From positions 4,106,001 to 4,170,000 of the forward strand of contig NZ_CP109450.1 in the NCBI RefSeq assembly GCF_041438865.1: 64,000 nt of DNA, in the 5' to 3' direction. Source of the DNA: Streptomyces sp. NBC_01471 (GTDB lineage Bacteria; Actinomycetota; Actinomycetes; Streptomycetales; Streptomycetaceae). The translations under genes and the position numbers were made by a program. Below are positions 42,673-50,840 of the stretch, in pieces. The stretch's first letter is position 1. Each line of letters opens with the position of its first letter. A model generated the notes under the pieces. It was not told the DNA's origin. It did no database searches and was given only the letters and a program-made list of their open reading frames with translations.

Positions 42673-42720
42673 GGACTTTTAATCCATTGGTTGTGGGTTC
42701 GAGTCCCACACGGTCTACGA
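42673..42720 (+). repeat. attR core (48 bp), 3' remnant of tRNA-Lys
   Basis: Identical to 21021-21068. It contains the anticodon stem-loop, T-arm and acceptor 3' strand of tRNA-Lys but no 5' half, so it is not a functional tRNA. Confidence 0.95.
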
Positions 42721-42754
42721 AGCGCGGGAGGGCCAAACCCCTTCTGACCTGCTG

Positions 42755-42794
42755 GGGAGCGCCCCGACCGGAGTGATCCGGTCGGGGCGCTCCC
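42755..42794 (+). terminator. Chromosomal tRNA-Lys terminator after attR
   Basis: A perfect 15-bp stem (42755-42769 with 42780-42794) and a 10-base loop, followed by CGCGTTTT. This is the terminator the tRNA-Lys gene would use in the empty site. Confidence 0.87.
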
Positions 42795-43205
42795 GCGTTT
42801 TCCGGGGCCAGGCCTGAGTGATGCGTGAGCGGTGACGCGCCCTCGCCAGGAGACTCGCGCCTGCCCTGACCCGCCCTCGATCCCTCGCGTCCCTCATCAC
42901 CGCCCCTGGTTCGACCGCGATCGGCCTCACCGAACTCACCGAACTCACCGCCCTCGATCTTCTTCGTTCGGGCCGTTCGTGGCGTGCTGCTCAGCATTCC
43001 TGTCCGTCTCCCTGTTCCGGGACACCGTTCCAGCGGTGGGGAGTTCTCGCAGCTCAGGGGCTGTTCCGCCGTTCCAGTGTCCCTGCCTTTCCGTAGAGCA
43101 TTGCGGGTGCGGCCGGCCCGCCACGAAGCTCGTTGTTGCCAGCAGGCGCCGGTCCGGCGCCGTGTCCGGCGTAAGCGGTCCGAATCTCTACGGGGGAGTC
43201 CACCC
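42795..43205. other. Gap with a third degenerate arm-type repeat
   Basis: At 42813-42832 a degenerate copy (CCTGAGTG-A-TGCGTGAGCGG) of the element's arm-type repeat lies outside attR. At 42925-42951 CTCACCGAA-like 9-bp units are repeated about three times. No gene is supported before the lipoprotein at 43206. Confidence 0.55.
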
Positions 43206-43922
43206 ATGCGCAAGAACCTCATCCGCACGACCACCCTGGCCGCCATGGCGGTGGCCGCCGTCCTGTCGCTGAGCGCCTGCGAGGGCGGGCCCGGCTCCGC
43301 TGGCACTTCGTCCTCGCGCAGCGCGGCGCAGTCTGCGGACAAGGGGCAGGAAGCCGAGGGCGGCGGGGGCGGCAAGGCCGTGGGCTCCGGGGCCGACACC
43401 TCGGCAAGGTCGGAGAGCGGGAGTCCGACGGGCAGCAGCGCGGCAGGAAATGGCACCAGCGCGTCGGGCAGCGGCGGCAACGGGAACGGTCACACCGGCC
43501 GTTACGGGCAGGTCTGTGGCGCCAACGACCTCACGTGGAACGCCAGTTCCGAGACCCAGGCCGGTGGCTACATCCTCATCTCGGTGAAGGCCAAGCCGGG
43601 TATCACCTGCTCCCTCCCGGCTGCGCTTCCGATGGTGGCGTTCGGGTCCGACGGCACCCAGGCGGGGCCGGCCGAGCAGGCCGTCGGCGAAGAAGTGGAA
43701 CTGAGCGGCGCCACCACCGCCTACGCCGGGGTGAACCCCAAGACCACCAACACCAATGGCGGCAAGGAACTGAACGAGATCATCACCTCGGTGAGCGAGG
43801 ACGACCGGACCGACCCGGTCAGCCTGCACACCGGCAGCATCACCGTCGACAAGCCGATCGTCACCAACTGGCACACCACGGCCCAGAACGCCGTTCCCGG
43901 TGACGGCGTGGACAGCCACTGA
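43206..43922 (+). CDS. DUF4232-like lipoprotein
   Basis: A 238-residue exported protein. The signal peptide 'LAAMAVAAVLSLSAC' ends in the lipobox LSAC (Cys25). A Ser/Gly/Ala-rich linker (26-95) leads to a C-terminal beta-sandwich domain with 'CGANDLTWNASSETQAGGYI' and 'NPKTTNTNGGKELNEIITSV', as in DUF4232 proteins. Function is unknown; these are surface proteins of actinobacteria. GGGGGAG precedes ATG 43206. It is the first chromosomal gene right of the element. Confidence 0.85.
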   Translation: MRKNLIRTTTLAAMAVAAVLSLSACEGGPGSAGTSSSRSAAQSADKGQEAEGGGGGKAVGSGADTSARSESGSPTGSSAAGNGTSASGSGGNGNGHTGRYGQVCGANDLTWNASSETQAGGYILISVKAKPGITCSLPAALPMVAFGSDGTQAGPAEQAVGEEVELSGATTAYAGVNPKTTNTNGGKELNEIITSVSEDDRTDPVSLHTGSITVDKPIVTNWHTTAQNAVPGDGVDSH

Positions 43923-44122
43923 CAGCCACTGACGGCGACGCGTGCCCTTGACCCTCGTCACTCCGGCGCTTCATCAAGGGCGGAACGCGACGCCGCCGTA
44001 TTGACGGTGCCGAGGACGGCGGGCAGCACAGCAGTGGCTGGGGTCACTTGATCTCGTTGGCTGTCCGCAGCGGTTAATGGTTCGAACCACCCCCGCGCAT
44101 GCCGTAGAGTTGGGTTTACCGA

Positions 44123-44196
44123 CGCGGGGTGGAGCAGCTCGGTAGCTCGCTGGGCTCATAACCCAGAGGTCGCAGGTTCAAATCCTGTCCCCGCTA
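44123..44196 (+). tRNA. Initiator tRNA-fMet (CAT)
   Basis: A 74-nt cloverleaf with anticodon loop CTCATAA (CAT). The three G-C pairs of the anticodon stem (GGG/CCC) and the unpaired first base (C1 against T72) mark it as the initiator. The T-arm reads GGTTCAAATCC; CCA is not encoded. Confidence 0.95.
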
Positions 44197-44205
44197 CTCA
44201 AGACC

Positions 44206-44236
44206 GAAGGCCCAGCACATCATGTGCTGGGCCTTC
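44206..44236 (+). terminator. Terminator of tRNA-fMet
   Basis: GAAGGCCCAGCA pairs with TGCTGGGCCTTC (12 bp, 7-base loop), 10 bases after the tRNA. Confidence 0.88.
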
Positions 44237-44465
44237 AGTCGTTTCCCGGCCAGGTTCCGGGCCGGGGCATCGATCGGGGGCGGGCGCTGCGGGCCTGTCT
44301 GCTGTTCGTCGCGATGGTGCTCGCCGTGGTGACGGGGTCGGTGGTCGCGCTGCCGGGCTGACGCCCTTCCCCCACTTGGCCGAGGCCGAATCGCACACCG
44401 GCGCGGGTGCGGCCAGCCTGGTGGGGTGCGGTACCGTCCGCCGCGGACCGGGCAGGAGGGTACTG

Positions 44466-45614
44466 GTGGGGCAGCGAGAGGACTCGGGCTGGGCGCGTCG
44501 GTTCGTCCGGGCGCTGCCTGCCGTGCTGATCGTGGGCGGGCTGGTCTTCGACCAGCTGACACCGGCCGCGTTCACGGCTGCCCCGTTCTTCGCCGCAGCG
44601 CCGGTGATCGCCGCCCCGTTCTTCTCGTACCGGGCCACTCTGATCACCGGGATCATCGCGGTGCTGTCCATGGCGGGGCTGCACGTCTACAACAACACCT
44701 CGTCCAAGGGCGCGGCGATCACCGAGCTGATCACTGTCCTCACGGTGTCCGTCGTCGCCCTCATCATCAATCGCGTCATCCGGGTCAGCGGTGAGGAGCT
44801 CGCGTCGGCGCGCGTGGTGGCGGAGACCGCGCAGCGTGCGGTGCTGCCGGTGCCCTCCGAACGGATCGCCGGGCTGCACGTCGCGGCGCGGTACGAGGCG
44901 GCGCAGGCCGGCACCTTCATCGGCGGTGACCTCTTCGCCGTGCAGGACACCCCGTACGGGGTCCGGCTGGTGGTGGGTGACGTACGGGGCAAGGGGCTCG
45001 GTGCGGTCGAGGCCGTCGCCGTGGTGATCGGGGCCTTCCGGGAGGCCGCCGAGCAGGAGGTGACGATCGAGCAGGTCGCCCAGCGGCTGGAGCGTGCGCT
45101 GACCCGTGAAGGGGTGCGGCGGGAGGGGCTTGACGCCTTCGAGGGGTTCACCACGGCGGCGCTCGCCGAGATCCCGCGCAGTGACCAGGGGCTGATCCGG
45201 CTGCTCAACCGGGGCCACCCCGAGCCGCTGCTGCTGTACGCGGACGGGGGCATCCACGTCCTCGAGCCGACCGACCCCGCGCTGCCGCTGGGGCTGGCCG
45301 ATCTGGCGGCCTGGCCGGACCGGGCGGACGAGACGGCGTTCCCGCCGGGGGCCACGCTGCTGCTCTACACCGACGGGCTGTCCGAGGCGAGGAACGCGCA
45401 GGGGGCCTTCTACGAACCGCAGGAGCGCCTGCGCGGGCGGATCTTTCCGGGGCCCGAGGAGCTGTTGACGGCGGTGACCGACGACGTGCGGCTGCACACG
45501 GGCGGGCGCTCCACGGACGACATGGCGCTGCTCGCCGTGGGCCGTCCGCTCCAGGGGCAGCCGGACCGGCGCAGGACGGTCGAGATCGTGCACCGCGAAC
45601 GACACGATCCGTAG
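44466..45614 (+). CDS. Membrane-bound SpoIIE/PP2C-type phosphatase
   Basis: A 382-residue protein. The N-terminal region has about four helices (residues 15-110). A PP2C/SpoIIE domain follows from about 130: 'AGTFIGGDLFAVQD' (metal-binding GGD), 'VVGDVRGKGLGAV', 'GHPEPLLLY', 'LLLYTDGLSEARN' and 'STDDMALLAVGRP', so the metal-site aspartates are present. Such phosphatases typically act on anti-anti-sigma factors in partner-switching. GTG 44466 follows AGGAGGG; the longer in-frame reading crosses no family sequence. No anti-sigma gene is adjacent. It is followed by the c-di-AMP riboswitch region. Confidence 0.88.
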   Translation: MGQREDSGWARRFVRALPAVLIVGGLVFDQLTPAAFTAAPFFAAAPVIAAPFFSYRATLITGIIAVLSMAGLHVYNNTSSKGAAITELITVLTVSVVALIINRVIRVSGEELASARVVAETAQRAVLPVPSERIAGLHVAARYEAAQAGTFIGGDLFAVQDTPYGVRLVVGDVRGKGLGAVEAVAVVIGAFREAAEQEVTIEQVAQRLERALTREGVRREGLDAFEGFTTAALAEIPRSDQGLIRLLNRGHPEPLLLYADGGIHVLEPTDPALPLGLADLAAWPDRADETAFPPGATLLLYTDGLSEARNAQGAFYEPQERLRGRIFPGPEELLTAVTDDVRLHTGGRSTDDMALLAVGRPLQGQPDRRRTVEIVHRERHDP

Positions 45615-45849
45615 TCGAAGAGCACCCCTCCGCATAACGTTTGATGCACTATCAGAAACTCGATGTTTCCCGGCGGCGGCTGAGGGTTGATCAAGTCGCC
45701 CGAATCCGCCCCCTTATGCCCCGATAAGTGCAGGCCAAAGACGTTAACGATCAGTCGGAACAGCTTGGAATCCGGCCCTCGCGTCTATTAACGTTCGATA
45801 ACGCAGCGCGGTTGTCCCAGTCGTCGCAAGAGGCGACACCGTGCGCACG

Positions 45850-45980
45850 CGCCGAATCCCGCAAGGGAACCGGGGAACCACCAATTGGGGTGAATCGGGC
45901 TATCCGTCAGGGCTGCCCGTAGGAGACCTTCCTGCTCCGAACCCGTCAGCTAACCCGGTAGGCGGTAAGGAAGGAAAGGA
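45850..45980 (+). ncRNA. c-di-AMP riboswitch (ydaO/yuaA type)
   Basis: The leader has the conserved blocks of the ydaO class in order: GGGGAACCA, TTGGGGTGAAT, AGGGCTG, CTCCGAACCCGTCAGCTAAC, CCGGTAGGC and GGAAGGAAAGGAG. The last block runs into the ribosome site of the M23 peptidase gene. In Streptomyces this riboswitch class controls cell-wall hydrolases and Rpf proteins, turning them off when c-di-AMP is high. The upstream 45615-45849 stretch is a long leader or promoter region without a gene. Confidence 0.92.
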
Positions 45981-45990
45981 GTGCGCCTCC

Positions 45991-47055
45991 GTGGCGTCCA
46001 ACAACCCTGCCCCCGAAACGCTTTACTTCCCGAACGACGATGCTCTCGGTTTCGGCGGTGAGGACGGCGGTCCGCTCGATGAGTGGAATCCCACCGAGGA
46101 TTCCCTCCGTCCGGTCCGGGGCAAGCACCGTGTGGCCAAGCAGCGCAGCGGTCTCGCCCGCAGTTCGACGGTGCTCGGCGTTGGCGTGATCGCAGCCGTC
46201 GGCGCGGGCGGCATGGCCAGCGCGCAGGGCAAGCCCGCGGTCGCGATCTCCCTCCCCGACCTTCCGCAGTCCGTCAAGGACAAGCTGCCGGAAGCCGAGT
46301 CGCTGCCCGGCGTGGGGACGCTGATCTCCGACCTCGGCGATCACTCCTCGGACCACGGTGGCACGGGCACGGACGCCACCGACGCGGCGCTCACCACAGC
46401 GGTGGCCGGCACCAAGGGCAGCGCGAACGCGGGCGAGGCCCTTCGCGCCCGGATACTCCAGCAGGCCGAGCAGCAGCAGGGCGCGGTCGACGACGAGGCC
46501 AAGGCGGCAGCCGAGAAGGCAGCGGCGGAGAAGGCGTCGGCGGAGGCCGCGAAGAAGCAGGACGAGGCGGCGGCCAAGGAGAAGGCGGCCAAGGAGAAGG
46601 CCGAGGCGGAGGCCAAGGCCAAGGCGGAGAAGGAGCGGCTCGCCAAGCTGGCCGCCAGTTACTCGCTCCCGGTCTCCTCGTACACCCTCACCTCGCGGTT
46701 CGACGACGGCGGTTCGATGTGGTCTTCGGGCCACCACACCGGCCTCGACTTCGCCGCCCCGACCGGCACTCCGATCAAGGCCGTGCACAGCGGAACGGTC
46801 AAGTCCGCAGGCTGGGCCGGGGCGTACGGCTACCGCACGGTCGTCACACTCGACGACGGTACGGAGCTGTGGTTCTGCCACCAGTCCTCGCTCTCGGTCA
46901 GCGCGGGCCAGAAGGTCAGCACCGGCGAGGTCATCGGCCGGGTCGGCGCCACCGGCAATGTCACGGGGCCGCATGTGCACCTGGAGGTCCGCCCGGGCGG
47001 CGGCGACCCGATCGACCCGATGACCTGGCTCCAGGGCAAGGGCCTCCACCCGTGA
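45991..47055 (+). CDS. M23 family peptidoglycan endopeptidase
   Basis: A 354-residue wall hydrolase. A long hydrophilic N-terminus (1-50) precedes a signal-like helix ('STVLGVGVIAAVGAGGMASA', about 58-77), then a spacer, an Ala/Lys/Glu-rich coiled coil (about 150-220), and a LytM/M23 domain from about 230 with the zinc ligands in 'SGHHTGLDFAAPTGTPI' (HxxxD) and 'TGPHVHLEVRPGG' (HxH). It should cut peptide cross-links in peptidoglycan. GTG 45991 follows GGAG at 9 bases and lies just after the c-di-AMP riboswitch, which tells how it is controlled. Confidence 0.92.
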   Translation: MASNNPAPETLYFPNDDALGFGGEDGGPLDEWNPTEDSLRPVRGKHRVAKQRSGLARSSTVLGVGVIAAVGAGGMASAQGKPAVAISLPDLPQSVKDKLPEAESLPGVGTLISDLGDHSSDHGGTGTDATDAALTTAVAGTKGSANAGEALRARILQQAEQQQGAVDDEAKAAAEKAAAEKASAEAAKKQDEAAAKEKAAKEKAEAEAKAKAEKERLAKLAASYSLPVSSYTLTSRFDDGGSMWSSGHHTGLDFAAPTGTPIKAVHSGTVKSAGWAGAYGYRTVVTLDDGTELWFCHQSSLSVSAGQKVSTGEVIGRVGATGNVTGPHVHLEVRPGGGDPIDPMTWLQGKGLHP

Positions 47056-47195
47056 GGGGCTGAACGTCCCCGAGTGACCGAACAGGCCCCGGGGGCTGAA
47101 CGTCCTCCAAGGGGTTAGTCCCCCTCGCCTGGCGCGCACCGTCGAGGTGTGGCTGACGCGTACCGCCGGTTCGCGCGGCCCCGCCCCCCCGTACC

Positions 47196-47237
47196 CCGGC
47201 AGCCCTGACGACATCCCCCCGACGTCAGGGCTGCCGG
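47196..47237 (+). terminator. Terminator of the M23 peptidase gene
   Basis: A perfect 15-bp stem (47196-47210 with 47223-47237) and a 12-base C-rich loop, about 140 bases after the stop codon. Confidence 0.85.
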
Positions 47238-47332
47238 TTCGTCGTGTGCAGGCATCGGCACCTGTCCGGCCCGGCCACCCGTACGGCCGGTCCGGCGGAA
47301 TAGCGCCGCGTCTCCCCAGGGTTGATCAGCGT

Positions 47333-48277
47333 ATGACTTCTCTCCGCGCACTCGGCTCTTCCGGCCTCCAGGTCTTCCCGCTCTCCCTCGGCGGCAACGT
47401 CTTCGGATGGAGCGCCGACGAACAGCAGTCCTTCTCCGTCCTCGACGCCTACACCGCCGTCGGCGGCAACTTCATCGACACCGCGGACACCTACTCGTCA
47501 TGGGTGCCCGGCAACGAGGGCGGCGAGTCCGAGACCGTCATCGGCAACTGGCTGGCCGCGCGGGGGAACCGCTCCGATGTGGTGGTAGCCACCAAGGTCG
47601 GCGCACACCCCGAGTACAAGGGGCTCTCGGCCGCGAACATCAAGGCCGCGGCCGACGAGTCGCTGCGCAGGCTGCGCACCGATTACATCGACCTGTACTA
47701 CACGCACTTCGACGACGTCTCCGTCCCGGTCGAGGAGATCATCTCCACCCTCGACGAGCTGGTGAAGGCCGGCAAGGTGCGCGCCATCGCCGCGTCCAAT
47801 GTGAGCGCCGAGCGGCTAGACGCCTTCATGGCGTTCTCCGAGGCCGAAGGGCTCGCCCGGTACGTCGCCCTGCAGCCCCACTACAACCTGGTCTCCCGCG
47901 ACACGTACGAGGGCGGGCTCCAGGACGCGGCGGCCCGGCACGGTCTGGCGGCCGTGCCGTACTTCTCGCTGGCCTCCGGCTTCCTCACGGGCAAGTACCG
48001 GCCCGGTGTGGACGTCGACAGTGTGCGGGCCGAGGGTGCGGCCAAGCACCTCGGGACCGAGCGGGGACCGAAGGTCCTGGCCGCACTCGACAAGGTCGCC
48101 GCGGCGCACGGAGCCGAGGTCGCGACCGTCGCCCTGGTGTGGCTGGCCGCACAGCCGACCGTCGTCGCGCCGATCGCTTCGGCCCGTACGGTCGGGCAGC
48201 TGCCGGCGCTGACCGCCGTGGCCGAGCTGGAGCTCACCGACGCCGAGGTGGCGGAGCTGACCGCGGCCTCCGCCTGA
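47333..48277 (+). CDS. Aldo/keto reductase
   Basis: A 314-residue NADPH-dependent oxidoreductase with a TIM barrel. Catalytic residues are visible: Asp and Tyr in 'GGNFIDTADTYSSW', Lys in 'VVVATKVG' and His in 'DLYYTHFDD'. The C-terminal NADPH site is 'TVVAPIASARTVGQLPAL'. The substrate is unknown. ATG 47333 gives the exact family start; there is no Shine-Dalgarno, so it may be leaderless. It stands alone between a terminator and a convergent gene. Confidence 0.92.
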   Translation: MTSLRALGSSGLQVFPLSLGGNVFGWSADEQQSFSVLDAYTAVGGNFIDTADTYSSWVPGNEGGESETVIGNWLAARGNRSDVVVATKVGAHPEYKGLSAANIKAAADESLRRLRTDYIDLYYTHFDDVSVPVEEIISTLDELVKAGKVRAIAASNVSAERLDAFMAFSEAEGLARYVALQPHYNLVSRDTYEGGLQDAAARHGLAAVPYFSLASGFLTGKYRPGVDVDSVRAEGAAKHLGTERGPKVLAALDKVAAAHGAEVATVALVWLAAQPTVVAPIASARTVGQLPALTAVAELELTDAEVAELTAASA

Positions 48278-48338
48278 GTCCTCCGCCCTGAGTCCTCCGC
48301 CCTGAGTTCTCCGCCTGAGGAACGGCCGGGGTGGCCGA

Positions 48339-49805
48339 TCAGTGCTGGTACGGGTTGTAGCCGCCGTAGTGCAGGTGCGGCGGCGGCACCCGTACCCGCC
48401 CGGTCGCCTGCGCCGCGTAGAGCAGCGCGGGTCCGGCGATCTCCTTGCGCTGCCAGAGGTGGTGCAGCAGCTCCTGCTCACGCGCCTCGAAGTCCGGGCC
48501 CACGACCCCGCGGTGGGCCCGGTGCCGCAGAAAGGCGAGGGTGGTCGCGAAGGCCTCGTACTCGGAGACCGCGCGGGACGCTGCCCTGGCCCGCGACTTC
48601 GCATCGGCGTGCGCGGGCGGCCGGTGGTACGGGCTCTGGCCGTACGGACCGGGGGGATACGGGCCGGGGGCGTGCGGGGCTGCGTCGGGGTGGGGGCCCA
48701 GGTGCGGGCTCGTCGCGCCGAACCCTCCGCCGAACGTGCGCGCCGCGAAGCCCCGGGCCATGGCGCGCGCCCGCATCGACGAGAGTGCCAGCGGCTCCGC
48801 GGGAGCCAGCCAGCCCGCCGCCGCGTACGCGGGCAGTTCGGCCGATATCGTACGCAGCTCCCGCTGGCGGGTCCAGATCGAGAGCCAGGTGATCACCCCG
48901 AAGACCGGGACCATGAACGCGCCGTAGACCAGATAGAAGCCATAGGTGCCGAAGGCCGAGGAGCTGTTCCACAGGGCGTGCATCCCCATGGCGCAGAGGA
49001 GGCCGAGCAGTGGCGGCACGGTCCGGCGCAGCCGCTGGTGCTCGGCGGCCAGCGCCGCGACGCCGAAGCCGATGCCGGTCAGCACGGTGAACAGCGGGTG
49101 CGCGAAGGGCGAGAGGACCACCCGGGCGAAGAAGGTCGCCGCCGTCACGGAGGGAACGCCCGAGAACCCGAGGGACTTGTCCTCGCCGAAGGCGCTGCCC
49201 AGGTACAGGATGTTCTCGGTGAAGGCGAAGCCGGTCGCCGTGAAGCCCGCGAAGACCACACCGTCCACGATCCCGGTGAAGTGGCGCCTGCGGAAGAGGA
49301 AGATCAGCAGGATCGCCGCGGCCTTCGCGCTCTCCTCGACGATCGGCGCCACCACTCTCGCGCCGAGGGTGTCCGCGCTCGTCGGGTCCGCTGTGGCCGT
49401 CGCTATCCAGTGCGTGGCGAAGGAGTTGGCGATGATCGCGACGAGCGCCGCGGCGCACGCACCCCAGGCGAAGGCGAAGATCAGGTTGCGCCAGGGCCCC
49501 GGATCGACCCGGTCCAGCCAGCGGAAGGCCGCCATGAGCAGTGGTACCGGGAGCACGGCAAGACCGATGCCGACCAGGAAGCCTTCGGTGCCGGTCTGTT
49601 CGCGGACCAGCGAGAGGATCAGCAGGCCGCAGATCGCGAGGACGATGATCACCGCGGAGGCGCGCAGCGCCTTGCTCCGCCAGAAGTCCCTGCGGGGTGC
49701 GTAGCGCCAGTGTGCACGCGGTGGAACGGCGTCGAAGCGCGGCTGCTCCTCGTACACCGGGACCACCGGATGGGCCGCCCCGGGCGGCGCGCTCGACTCG
49801 TACAC
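48339..49805 (-). CDS. PrsW-like intramembrane metalloprotease
   Basis: About 488 residues. An N-terminal cytosolic part leads to eight or so helices (about 50-330) with the PrsW signatures: the EE pair in 'VVAPIVEESAKAAAILL', 'GFAFTENILYLG', a His in 'SPFAHPLFTVLTGIGFG' and 'GMHALWNSSS'. A Pro/Gly/His-rich cytosolic C-terminus follows. PrsW of Bacillus starts cleavage of an anti-sigma factor; here a target is unknown. GTG 49805 lies 7 bases after TAGGCT and may be leaderless; TTG 49835 is an alternative in frame. Confidence 0.88.
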   Translation of the reverse strand: MYESSAPPGAAHPVVPVYEEQPRFDAVPPRAHWRYAPRRDFWRSKALRASAVIIVLAICGLLILSLVREQTGTEGFLVGIGLAVLPVPLLMAAFRWLDRVDPGPWRNLIFAFAWGACAAALVAIIANSFATHWIATATADPTSADTLGARVVAPIVEESAKAAAILLIFLFRRRHFTGIVDGVVFAGFTATGFAFTENILYLGSAFGEDKSLGFSGVPSVTAATFFARVVLSPFAHPLFTVLTGIGFGVAALAAEHQRLRRTVPPLLGLLCAMGMHALWNSSSAFGTYGFYLVYGAFMVPVFGVITWLSIWTRQRELRTISAELPAYAAAGWLAPAEPLALSSMRARAMARGFAARTFGGGFGATSPHLGPHPDAAPHAPGPYPPGPYGQSPYHRPPAHADAKSRARAASRAVSEYEAFATTLAFLRHRAHRGVVGPDFEAREQELLHHLWQRKEIAGPALLYAAQATGRVRVPPPHLHYGGYNPYQH

Positions 49806-49913
49806 CCGATTGAGCCTAACGAGCGGCACTGACAACCGCGACGCCGTACCGGCTTTCCACGCCGTTTCCGCGCCCTGCCCGTGCGTGCCCGTGGCTGACC
49901 CGGACGGAAGACC

Positions 49914-50708
49914 CTAGTGGTCGCTCGGGCGGTCGTTGCGGCGGAACAGCAGGTCGTGCACCGCGTGGCCCTTGTCGAGTCCCTGGCCCTCGAACCTGGT
50001 CAGCGGCCGGAAGCCGGGCCTCGGTGCGTAGCCGCCGTCCGCCGTGGTGTTCTCGAAGCAGGGGTGCGCGGTGAGCACCTCCAGCATCTGTTCGGCGTAC
50101 GGGACCCAGTCGGTCGCGCAGTGCAGAACGGCGTCCGGTGCGAGCCTGGCCGCGGCCAGGTCGAGGAACTCGGGCTGGATCAGGCGCCTCTTGTGGTGGC
50201 GGCTCTTGGGCCACGGGTCGGGGAAGTACACCCGCAGTCCGGCGAGCGCGTCGGGTTTCAGCATCTCGCGGAGCAGGATGATCGCGTCGCCGTTGGCCAC
50301 CCGGATGTTGGACAGCCCGTTCCGCTCCGCGAGACGCAGCAGGTTGCCCTGGCCCGGGGTGTGCACATCGGATGCGAGGATCCCGGTCGACGGGTCGGCC
50401 GCGGCCATCTGCGCGGTGGCCTCGCCCATGCCGAAGCCGATCTCCAGGACCACGGGGAGACCGTCGAACAGGGTGGGCAGATCGAGGACCCGCCGCCCGT
50501 CGATGTCCAGGCCCCACTGCGGCCACAGCCGCTCCAGGGCGTCGGCCTGCCCGGTCGTGACGCGGCTGCGGCGCGGCTGGAAGCTGCGGATCCGGCGCTC
50601 GTGGTGCGAGCCCGCGGGGTCGGCCGCGGGCCCGCCGGGGAAGCGCGGCTCGCCCTTGGCGCGGCGGGGCGGCGAGGGCTCTGGTGGGGGGTTCAGGAGA
50701 TCGGACAC
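49914..50708 (-). CDS. trmB: tRNA (guanine-N7-)-methyltransferase
   Basis: A 264-residue SAM-dependent enzyme that makes m7G46 in tRNA. It has 'VLEIGFGMGEATAQMA' (SAM-binding, near 87), 'RVYFPDPWPKSRHHKRR' (the conserved PDPWPK active-site block near 160) and C-terminal 'LTRFEGQGLDKGHAVHDL'. The first 55 residues are a Pro/Arg-rich extension often found in actinobacteria. GTG 50708 is the start. Confidence 0.95.
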   Translation of the reverse strand: MSDLLNPPPEPSPPRRAKGEPRFPGGPAADPAGSHHERRIRSFQPRRSRVTTGQADALERLWPQWGLDIDGRRVLDLPTLFDGLPVVLEIGFGMGEATAQMAAADPSTGILASDVHTPGQGNLLRLAERNGLSNIRVANGDAIILLREMLKPDALAGLRVYFPDPWPKSRHHKRRLIQPEFLDLAAARLAPDAVLHCATDWVPYAEQMLEVLTAHPCFENTTADGGYAPRPGFRPLTRFEGQGLDKGHAVHDLLFRRNDRPSDH

Positions 50709-50712
50709 AGTG

Positions 50713-50826
50713 CCCCCGATTCTACGGTCCCGCCGGTGCGGCGCCTTTTCGGTCCCGCCGGTGCCCCGGCTCTGTGGTCTCGCCGGTGCGACGCCTCGAC
50801 GATCCCGCCGGTGCCCCGGCCCCGCG
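50713..50826. repeat. Degenerate tandem repeat upstream of trmB
   Basis: TCCCGCCGGTGC-type words recur four times at about 30-base intervals between the trmB start and the oxidase end. The run is non-coding and low-complexity. Confidence 0.7.
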
Positions 50827-50840
50827 GTCGCGCCGCACGC

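Larger units (their letters stand above)
21021..42720. mobile_element. Integrative mobilizable element in tRNA-Lys (about 21.7 kb)
   Basis: Perfect 48-bp direct repeats at 21021-21068 and 42673-42720 bound the element. It carries an integrase next to the left end, an XRE regulator, an excisionase-like protein, a DUF3631 ATPase, a DUF2637 protein, MobC and a relaxase. No FtsK/TraB-type DNA pump or type IV secretion gene is visible, so it is probably mobilizable rather than self-transmissible. Cargo: a SLATT-like membrane protein, an unknown small protein, two APH-fold kinases, a glycosyltransferase/deacetylase operon, a HAD protein and an OLD nuclease. The left 1.5 kb and the 40 kb region have visibly lower GC than the core. 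Confidence 0.93.

Noticed and set aside
42673..42720. Second tRNA-Lys gene
   Set aside because: Only the 3' half is present; the D-arm and 5' acceptor strand are missing. It is the attR copy.
42536..43480. 314-residue minus-strand frame across attR
   Set aside because: It crosses the att repeat, a terminator and the lipoprotein gene, with no domain and biased composition.
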